Shown here: positions 14,368-19,591 of the stretch, in pieces
How the letters are laid out: every line of letters starts with the position of its first letter
How positions within the stretch are numbered: position 1 is the stretch's first letter
Assembly (NCBI GenBank): GCA_021846485.1
Contig: JAJZWW010000012.1
Coordinates: 1 to 19,591, forward strand
DNA from: Actinomycetes bacterium
GTDB taxonomy: Bacteria; Actinomycetota; Acidimicrobiia; Acidimicrobiales; Palsa-688
Direction: 5' to 3'
DNA: 19,591 bases
Notes under the pieces: model-generated
The model's database searches: none
What the model was told of the DNA's origin: nothing
Seen by the model: the letters and a program-made list of their open reading frames with translations, nothing else
Translations under genes and position numbers: made by a program

Positions 14368-15027
14368 ATGACCACCCGACGACTGGGCAGCGCGCAGGCG
14401 GCCGAGCTGAGCCGGGCGGAGCGCGACATCCGCGCCCGCCTCGGCGACCGGTCCTTCGACTTCCGGGCGATGGCCGCCATCTCCAACATCTACCGGGCGG
14501 CCACGACGGTCCGCAACCACATGGAGCAACGGGTGCTGGCCTCCTACGACCTGTCGTGGTCGGCCTTTACGGTCATGTGGGTGCTCTGGATCTGGGGGGA
14601 GCAGGAGACCAGGCACGTGGCGGCCGAGACCGGCACCACCAAGGGGACGCTCACCGGGGTGCTCAAGACCCTCGTGGCCCGGGGGCTGGTGCTGCGCTCG
14701 GTCCACCCCGACGACGGGCGCCGGGTACTGGTCCGCCTCGCCCCCCGGGGGGTGGCGGTGATCGAGGAGGTGTTCCCCCTCTTCAACGGAGAGGAGACCT
14801 TCGCCGCTTCGGCCCTGGCCCCCGCCGAGCAGGAACAGCTCGCCCAGCTCCTCAGGCGCATTGGCGCCCGGATCGAGGCAGCCGGCGGTCCGGCCGGTGG
14901 GCAGGGCGACGGGCGGCAGCCGGTCGGTCGACGGGCCGGGCGGGGCTCGCCGCCCGGGAGCGTTGACACCCGGTCGGACGCGCCGTACGTTCGGCCCCCA
15001 ACGACTGCCGGCCCAAGAGCCTCGTAG
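14368..15027 (+). CDS. MarR-family transcriptional regulator (HpaR-like position)
   Basis: 219 residues. Winged helix-turn-helix core: ISNIYRAATTVRNHMEQRVLASYDLSWSAFTVM (split about residues 37-69), then ETRHVAAETGTTKGTLTGVLKTLVARGLV and the wing RSVHPDDGRRVLVRLAPRG (about 100-130). MarR proteins bind palindromes of about 16-20 bp and are released by phenolic or related ligands; HpaR of enteric hpa clusters belongs to this family. It is divergent from the hpa-like operon, with operator copy B between them. The last ~45 codons are low-complexity and contain the promoter and operator of the downstream GS-like gene. The stop (15025-15027) overlaps that gene's ribosome-binding site. Confidence 0.88.
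   Translation: MTTRRLGSAQAAELSRAERDIRARLGDRSFDFRAMAAISNIYRAATTVRNHMEQRVLASYDLSWSAFTVMWVLWIWGEQETRHVAAETGTTKGTLTGVLKTLVARGLVLRSVHPDDGRRVLVRLAPRGVAVIEEVFPLFNGEETFAASALAPAEQEQLAQLLRRIGARIEAAGGPAGGQGDGRQPVGRRAGRGSPPGSVDTRSDAPYVRPPTTAGPRAS
14963..14991 (+). promoter_or_regulatory. Sigma70-like promoter of the GS-like gene
   Basis: TTGACA (14963-14968) matches the -35 consensus exactly. A 17-nt spacer leads to TACGTT (14986-14991). It lies inside the 3' end of the MarR coding region and predicts a leader of about 40 nt with AGGGGGAG before ATG 15038. Confidence 0.65.
14987..15004. promoter_or_regulatory. Shared operator motif, copy D (GS-like promoter)
   Basis: ACGTT (14987-14991), CGGCCCCC, AACGA (15000-15004). 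On the other strand it reads TCGTT-GGGGGCCG-AACGT. It matches the reverse complement of copy A at 15 of 17 core positions. It overlaps the -10 TACGTT and the expected transcription start, a position suited to repression. Confidence 0.65.
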
Positions 15028-15037
15028 GGGGAGCACC

Positions 15038-16351
15038 ATGGATCCGACCACCACCGCCTCTGCGCCGGCTCTCGAACGGATCCGGGTGCTTTGGCCCGAC
15101 CACCTCGGGTTGGCCCGGGGCAAGTACGTGCCCGCCGCCATGGCGGGGCGCGGTGCGCGCCACTGCACCGGCACCTGGGCGCTGGGCTTCGACCGGCAGA
15201 TGACCCCGGGCACTCCCGGGTCGCTGTTCTTCGAAGGCCTTCCCGACATGGACGCCCGTTTCGACCCGGCCCTCGCCCGCCCGGGATGGGAGGGCCCGGG
15301 GACCGGGGTGGTCATCGCCGACCTCGAGCGCGACGGCGAGCCGGTGGCCGTGTCCCCCCGGTGGGCGCTGCGGCGCGCCATGTCCGACTGGGAGGCGCTC
15401 GGCTACCGGCCGGAGATCGGCGTCGAGGTGGAGGCCTACTTGATGGAGCCGGACGGCGCGGGTGGCTGGCAGCCGATCTCCACCCCGGGAGCGTTCGTCT
15501 ACGGCACGGGCCCGTCGGTCGACCCGCACGGGATCGTGGCCGAGCTGTGGGACGCCGCGGACCGCGCCGGTATCGCGATAGAGGCGATCAACAGCGAGTA
15601 CGACGAGGCGCAGTTCGAGTTCACCCTCGCCCACGCCGACGCCCTCGAGGAGGCCGACCGGGCGTTCCTCTTCAAGCAGATGGCCCGCGAGCTGGCCACC
15701 CGTCACGGCCTGGCCTGGACCTTCCTCGGCAAGCCGGTCAACGACCGGGGCGGCAGCGGCTTGCACATCAACTTGAGCTTCAGCGCGGCCGACGGGAGCA
15801 ACGCGATCTGGGATCCTTCCGACCCCGAGGGCCTGTCGGTCCTCGCCCGGCGGGCGACCGCCGGACTGCTCGCCCACCACCGCAGCCTCTGCGGCCTGCT
15901 CGCCCCGACGGTCACCGCCTACCGGCGGCTCCGCCCCGGGCAGCTCGCCGGCTACTGGGCCAACTGGGGTCACGACCACCGGGGGGCCACCGTGCGCGTC
16001 CCCCCCGAGCGCGGCGCCGCTGCCCGCCTGGAGCACCGCCTCGCCGACGGCGCCGTCCCGGTGCACGTCGCGGTGGCTGCCGTGCTGCAGGCGGCCCGCC
16101 TAGGGGTGGTCGACGAGGTCGAGCTGGGGCCGCCGGAGACGGGGGACGGCTTCGAGCACGTCGACGCCACCGTTGCCTGCCCTGGCAACCTGGGCGAGGG
16201 CCTCGACGCACTGGAGGCCGACGGTGCGCTCTGCGACGCGGTCGGCAAGGAGCTCGTCGCCCAGCACGTCGCGGTCAAGCGCTCCGAGTGGGCCGCTTTC
16301 TGCGCCTACACCACCGACTGGGAGAAGCGCGCCTACCTGCCCTTCCTCTGA
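15038..16351 (+). CDS. Glutamine synthetase-like gamma-glutamyl-amine ligase
   Basis: 437 residues of the GS superfamily (GlnA3/PuuA/IpuC-like) rather than housekeeping GS. The beta-grasp start has DHLGLARGKYVP (21-32). The catalytic domain has VEVEAYL (Glu130, Glu132), NSEYDEAQFEF (Glu187, Glu194), GSGLHINLSF (His243), an Arg-containing VRVP in place of the usual RIP, and RLEHRLADG (Arg334). The ANPY signature after the EHR-D motif is AVPV here, and there is no adenylylation-site segment. Such paralogues join glutamate through its gamma-carboxyl to an amine using ATP. The C26 hydrolase next door supports that reading. ATG 15038 follows AGGGGGAG; the promoter carries operator copy D. The amine substrate is unknown; an aromatic amine is suggested by the ring-cleavage operon (inference). 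Confidence 0.87.
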   Translation: MDPTTTASAPALERIRVLWPDHLGLARGKYVPAAMAGRGARHCTGTWALGFDRQMTPGTPGSLFFEGLPDMDARFDPALARPGWEGPGTGVVIADLERDGEPVAVSPRWALRRAMSDWEALGYRPEIGVEVEAYLMEPDGAGGWQPISTPGAFVYGTGPSVDPHGIVAELWDAADRAGIAIEAINSEYDEAQFEFTLAHADALEEADRAFLFKQMARELATRHGLAWTFLGKPVNDRGGSGLHINLSFSAADGSNAIWDPSDPEGLSVLARRATAGLLAHHRSLCGLLAPTVTAYRRLRPGQLAGYWANWGHDHRGATVRVPPERGAAARLEHRLADGAVPVHVAVAAVLQAARLGVVDEVELGPPETGDGFEHVDATVACPGNLGEGLDALEADGALCDAVGKELVAQHVAVKRSEWAAFCAYTTDWEKRAYLPFL

Positions 16352-16434
16352 TCGCTGGCGGGCGGGCCTCGGGCCGGACGGGCGTTGCGCCGGCGGGCGG
16401 GCGGGCCGGGACGGGTTGGCCAGCACCTCTGGCG

Positions 16435-17337
16435 TCAGGCTCGCGGCATCACCCGGTCCCCGCCGGCCATCCGCTCGCGCGCCGCGGCCACCAACCACTC
16501 GGGAGCCGGATCGCCGGCGAGCGCCTCGGGGTGCCATTGCACGGCGAGCACTGCCCGGCCCGGGATCTCCAGGGCTTCCACCGTGCCGTCGGGGCTGCGC
16601 CCGACGACCACCAGGCCGTCTCCCGGGCGGTCCACCGCCTGGTGGTGGAGGCTGTTGACCCGTAGCGACGTCCCGTAGACCGAGGCGGCGAGCGAGCCGG
16701 GGTCGAGGGCGACCTCGTGGACCCGCTCGCCGCGAGGGCCGGCGAAGCGGGCGTGGCCGTCGCCGTCGCCCGCGGGCAGGTCGTCCACGAGGGTCCCTCC
16801 GTGGGCCACGTTGAGCAGCTGGAGGCCCCGGCACACCGCGAGGACCGGCAGGTCCAGCTCGAGGGCGGCGCGGAGAAGGGCGAGCTCCCAGCGGTCCCGT
16901 TGCGGCTCGGTCGAGCCCGGCTCGGGCAGCTGGGGCTCCCAGGATGCGTCGGAGCCCCCCGGCCCACCGTCCGGGGCGAGCAGCGGCCCACCGCGACCAT
17001 CGGGCCCGCCCGGGCCGCCCCGAGCGGGGGATCCGGTCCCGGAGCTCCTCGCTCCACCTCGCTCCGGGCGCGCGGGCGGGACCGCCACCCGGGTGCCGGG
17101 GTCGACGTCCGCGCCGCCGGTGAGCACCAGGGCGTCCAGGCAGGCGACCAGCTCCCCCGCCGGGGCGTCGGGGACGAGGTGCACGGGCAGGCCGCCGCCG
17201 GCGGCGATCGCCGCGGGGTAGTCGGCGATCCCGAGGTCGACGCCGGCCCCCGCGTAAGTCGGCGGCAGGGCGGACCCCAACGCCGAGGCCGGCCAGCGAC
17301 GGGTGCTCAGGCCCACGAGGGGGCGGCGTCCGGTCAC
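16435..17337 (-). CDS. Peptidase C26 (PuuD-like gamma-glutamyl hydrolase), class I amidotransferase fold
   Basis: 300 residues. Catalytic Cys169 in LAVCRGLQLLNV and the His269/Glu271 pair in VQWHPE form the triad; LTGGADVDP (72-80) is the oxyanion region. SLHHQAVDRPGDGL is typical of C26/PuuD. Expected reaction: hydrolysis of the gamma-glutamyl bond of an N-glutamylated intermediate, the partner step to the GS-like ligase. GTG 17337 overlaps the P450 stop as GTGA. About 55-60 residues of Gly/Pro/Arg/Ser-rich sequence (about 87-145) replace the shorter loop before PERD-like EPQRDRWELALL, an unusual insertion. It converges with the GS-like gene across an 83-bp gap holding no recognisable feature. 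Confidence 0.88.
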   Translation of the reverse strand: MTGRRPLVGLSTRRWPASALGSALPPTYAGAGVDLGIADYPAAIAAGGGLPVHLVPDAPAGELVACLDALVLTGGADVDPGTRVAVPPARPERGGARSSGTGSPARGGPGGPDGRGGPLLAPDGGPGGSDASWEPQLPEPGSTEPQRDRWELALLRAALELDLPVLAVCRGLQLLNVAHGGTLVDDLPAGDGDGHARFAGPRGERVHEVALDPGSLAASVYGTSLRVNSLHHQAVDRPGDGLVVVGRSPDGTVEALEIPGRAVLAVQWHPEALAGDPAPEWLVAAARERMAGGDRVMPRA

Positions 17338-18593
17338 TTCCACTCGATCTCCAGCGGGAGCCGCTTGATGCCGGCGATGAAGTTGGACCGTAGCCGCTCG
17401 GGAGCACCAGCGGGGGCTACCGAGGCGATCCGGGGCAGCAGCTCTTCCATCAGCACCCGCAGCTCCATGCGTGCCAGGTGGGAGCCGAGGCAGAGGTGCG
17501 GGCTCTTCAGCCCGAAGGTGACGTGGTCGTTGGGACGTCGGTCCGGGTCGAAGTGGTAGGGCTGGTCGAACTGCTCGGGGTCGTAGTTGGCGGCCACGAA
17601 CCAGAGCACGACCTTGTCGCCGGCGTGTACCTCCTTGCCTCCGAGCTCGGTGTCCCGGGTGGCCGTCCGGCGGAAGTGCATGGTCACCGACGCCCAGCGC
17701 AGCATCTCCTCGACGGCCACCTCGAGGCGGCCGGGCTCGACGGCCAGTGCCTCGCGCACCGCCGGCCGCTCGACGAGGGCCTTCATCGAGGCGGCCATCG
17801 TGTAGCGGGTCGTGTCGTTGCCGGCGGCGACGAGCAGGGTGAAGAAGTTGGCCAGCTCCGCGTCGGTCAGCCGCTCGCCGTCGGGCATCGGGGCGAGGAG
17901 GGCGCTGAGCAGGTCGTCGCCCGGGTGGCGGCGGCGGGCTTCGAAGGCCTCCCGGCCGTAGCCCATCAGCTCCACTGCCACCGGGCTGCGGAACGGCAGC
18001 AGCCGGTAGGCGCTGGTGTCCACCTTGTCGACGACGTAGTCGGTGAAGTCGGGGTCGGAGTTGGCGATGAGGGCGTCGCCGCGCTTCACCAGCCAGTCGC
18101 TGTCCTCCTCCGGCAGGCCCAGGAGGCGCCCGAGCATGCGCATCGGGAGCTGGCGGGCTACCAGGTCGGTGAAGTCGAGCCGCGGGGTGCCGTGGACCTC
18201 GTCGAGGATCCGCCGGGCCAGGGCCCGGATGGCCTCCTCGTAGGCGAGGACCGACTTGCGGGTGAAGGCGCGCGAGACCAGCCGGCGGTAGCGGGTGTGG
18301 GCCGGCGGGTCCATCTCCATGAGCGTCCGGCGGGCCGCGGTCTCCTCCTCGTCCATGTCCTCCAGGCGGATACCGCGGGCGGACGAGAAGATCTCCGGCT
18401 GGCGGCTGGCGGCGATCACCTCGCCGTAGCGGGTCAGGGACCAGAACCCGCGGCCGTCCTCCTCGTCCCACCAGCTCACCGGGTCCTCCCGGCGCAACCG
18501 GTCGAAGGTGGCGTAGGGGACCCCGGCCACGAAGGTGTCGTGACGGGTGATGTCGGCGTGGTCGTCACCGAGCTCGACTTCGATCACTGACAT
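17334..18593 (-). CDS. Cytochrome P450
   Basis: 419 residues, a soluble bacterial P450. I-helix AAGNDTT (256-262), ExxR as Glu296-Met-Leu-Arg299, DPPAHTRYRRLVSRAFT in the C-helix region, and heme loop FGLKSPHLCLGSHLAR with ligand Cys368. The loop has the FGxxxxHxCxG spacing, one residue longer than FGxGxHxCxG, as in CYP124/125-type proteins, with Lys-Ser where Gly is common. It needs separate redox partners, none of which are in the window. ATG 18593 follows GGGGGAGG. The promoter has TTGTCC, 16 nt, TAGGCT with operator copy C between the boxes. Coupling to the C26 gene suggests it oxidises a gamma-glutamylated or parent amine (inference); dealkylation or ring hydroxylation is possible. Confidence 0.92.
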   Translation of the reverse strand: MSVIEVELGDDHADITRHDTFVAGVPYATFDRLRREDPVSWWDEEDGRGFWSLTRYGEVIAASRQPEIFSSARGIRLEDMDEEETAARRTLMEMDPPAHTRYRRLVSRAFTRKSVLAYEEAIRALARRILDEVHGTPRLDFTDLVARQLPMRMLGRLLGLPEEDSDWLVKRGDALIANSDPDFTDYVVDKVDTSAYRLLPFRSPVAVELMGYGREAFEARRRHPGDDLLSALLAPMPDGERLTDAELANFFTLLVAAGNDTTRYTMAASMKALVERPAVREALAVEPGRLEVAVEEMLRWASVTMHFRRTATRDTELGGKEVHAGDKVVLWFVAANYDPEQFDQPYHFDPDRRPNDHVTFGLKSPHLCLGSHLARMELRVLMEELLPRIASVAPAGAPERLRSNFIAGIKRLPLEIEWK

Positions 18594-18622
18594 GTGCCTC
18601 CCCCTGGACGACGGGTCCCAAG

Positions 18623-18650
18623 AGCCTATTCGTTTGGCCCCAAAGGACAA
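18623..18650 (-). promoter_or_regulatory. Promoter of the P450-C26 operon
   Basis: On the minus strand TTGTCC (18650-18645) and TAGGCT (18628-18623) are separated by 16 nt. The start codon at 18593 lies about 30 nt downstream of the -10 with a strong GGGGGAGG ribosome-binding site. Confidence 0.55.
18630..18647. promoter_or_regulatory. Shared operator motif, copy C (P450 promoter)
   Basis: TCGTT (18630-18634), TGGCCCCA, AAGGA (18643-18647), located between the -35 and -10 boxes of the P450 promoter. It begins with the same TCGTTTG as copy A and the minus strand of copy B. Confidence 0.65.
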
Positions 18651-18768
18651 GGGCTGGGACACCTCTCTCCCCGGGGCCGGCTGCGGGCCTTCGCGGGGGC
18701 GTCGCCGACTGGCTGCACGGGACCTCCCGTCCCCGACGCCCTCGCCGTCGGGGTCGCCCGCCGGGCGC

Positions 18769-18774
18769 TACGGT
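18769..18774 (+). promoter_or_regulatory. -10 box of leaderless promoter for the SCO6745-family gene
   Basis: TACGGT is followed by 7 nt and then GTG at 18782, with no ribosome-binding site. The upstream -35 is not evident, so this is a weak call resting on the recurrent layout in this window. Confidence 0.35.
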
Positions 18775-18781
18775 CGCCGTC

Positions 18782-19525
18782 GTGACTTCCGAAGAGCTGG
18801 TAGCCGCCGTGAGCCCCGTGTTCGCACGGGTGGGATCGGCTTGGTACTTCACCACCGAGACCGTCGCGGTGGGCCGCGAACTGGGGCTCGGCGCCCTGCG
18901 CTTCTACTTCCTCGGTAGGGGCGGGGCGCTCGGCGACGTCGACTGGAGGGTGGTGTCGAGCGCCTTCGGGTACTTCTCCCCGTCGCTGGTCGAGAAGATG
19001 TGGGACACCAGCCGGCAGCGCTGCGACGTGCGGGTTGCCGCCGCGTCCTTCGCCGCCGCCTGCGCCGACTTCGGGAGGCGCTCGCTCGCCGGCGTGGCCG
19101 GCTTGGAGGCCTTCTGCTCGGCGGCGGAGCGGGTCGTGGACGCTGCGGTCGGCGACGCCGGGGGCCTGACCCTCTTCGCCGGCTACGCCGGCTCACCACT
19201 CGTCGACGATCTTCCGGGTAGGGCCGCTCAGCTGGTCGCCGTGCTCCGCGAGCTGCGCGGCTCGGCCCACCTGAGCGCAGTGGTGGCGACGGGCTTGCCC
19301 ACCCCGATCGCCCACGCCATCCGCCGACCGGGCGACCTGGAGACCTTCGGCTGGCGCGAAGGCGAGGTGCCGACACCGACCGAAGAGGACCGCCGGCTCC
19401 TCTCCGCCGCCGACGAGGCCACCGACCGGGTGGTCTCGGCGCGCTACGAAGCGCTCGATGACCACCAGCGCGAGGCGCTCCTGGCCGCGGCCCGGGTCAT
19501 CGGCGAGGCGGTGCCCGCCCGCTGA
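18782..19525 (+). CDS. SCO6745-family protein of unknown function
   Basis: 247 residues, largely helical and Ala-rich. It resembles the actinobacterial SCO6745 family: SPVFARVGSAWYFTTETVAVGRELGLGALRFYFLGRGGALGDVD (split about residues 11-54), FGYFSPSLVEKMWDTSR, and a C-terminal REGEVPTPTEEDRRLL stretch. No catalytic motif, membrane segment or signal peptide is visible. GTG 18782 begins right after the TACGGT box, suggesting a leaderless mRNA. It is divergent from the P450 gene across a 188-bp gap; operator copy C is about 135 nt from this start, so co-regulation is uncertain. Confidence 0.7.
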   Translation: MTSEELVAAVSPVFARVGSAWYFTTETVAVGRELGLGALRFYFLGRGGALGDVDWRVVSSAFGYFSPSLVEKMWDTSRQRCDVRVAAASFAAACADFGRRSLAGVAGLEAFCSAAERVVDAAVGDAGGLTLFAGYAGSPLVDDLPGRAAQLVAVLRELRGSAHLSAVVATGLPTPIAHAIRRPGDLETFGWREGEVPTPTEEDRRLLSAADEATDRVVSARYEALDDHQREALLAAARVIGEAVPAR

Positions 19526-19591
19526 TCCGGGACCCGCTCGATTCACCCCCGGGGCCCGCGCCGACCCCCGACCCCGGACCCGACCCGGACC

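Noticed and set aside
16352..16434. Bidirectional terminator between convergent GS-like and C26 genes
   Set aside because: Only G/C-rich runs were seen, with no clear stem plus U-tract.
14368..18593. A true aniline dioxygenase (atd/tdn) cluster
   Set aside because: No Rieske oxygenase subunits or ferredoxin reductase are present; only the ligase and hydrolase logic is similar.
19526..19591. CCGACCCC-like repeated runs at the right edge
   Set aside because: Short, irregular, and cut by the window end; consistent with GC-rich intergenic sequence.

Overview
The window is very GC-rich DNA that reads as a free-living actinobacterium, perhaps an Acidimicrobiia-like lineage (inference). The evidence is the strong G/C third-position bias, several apparently leaderless genes (a TAnnnT box 6-7 nt before the start codon), an F420-type luciferase-like monooxygenase, a SCO6745-family protein and stacked GTGA/ATGA gene overlaps. 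I see no rRNA, tRNA, CRISPR array, phage or insertion-sequence gene.

Layout. Positions 1-2185 (minus): a divergent aromatic amino acid lyase homologue that lacks the Ala-Ser-Gly triad needed for the MIO cofactor, coupled by a GTGA overlap to a frameshifted, window-truncated alditol-oxidase-like flavoenzyme. Positions 2259-5628: a SIMPL-domain lipoprotein and a 14-TM MFS exporter (both minus), divergent from a TetR regulator, with a clear palindromic operator between the last two. Positions 5437-8195 (minus): an APC-family permease and an MscS-type channel. Positions 8269-14268 (minus): a tightly coupled six-gene operon in the order fumarylacetoacetase-family hydrolase (HpaG-like), CHMS-dehydrogenase-like ALDH (HpaE-like), class III extradiol dioxygenase (HpaD-like), acetoacetate-decarboxylase-family enzyme, LLM flavin oxidoreductase, SDR. 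It ends in a long hairpin with a U-rich tail. Positions 14368-16351 (plus): a MarR regulator and a glutamine-synthetase-like ligase. Positions 16435-18593 (minus): a cytochrome P450 coupled to a peptidase C26 (gamma-glutamyl hydrolase) protein. Positions 18782-19525 (plus): a SCO6745-family protein.

The central observation is an 18-bp operator-like sequence, TCGTT-N8-AACGA (one arm sometimes imperfect), at four promoters: the APC permease, the hpa-like operon, the GS-like ligase and the P450-C26 operon. In each case it overlaps or lies between recognisable -35/-10 boxes. The MarR gene beside one site is the natural candidate regulator. The implied regulon joins import (APC), gamma-glutamylation (GS-like), oxidation (P450, perhaps LLM), de-glutamylation (C26) and meta ring cleavage (HpaD/E/G-like). 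I propose a gamma-glutamyl-masked aromatic amine catabolic system, similar in logic to bacterial aniline degradation (GS-like plus amidotransferase-like plus oxygenase), but with a P450 and a homoprotocatechuate-type lower pathway. The gene calls are well supported; the substrate and the integrated pathway are inference.
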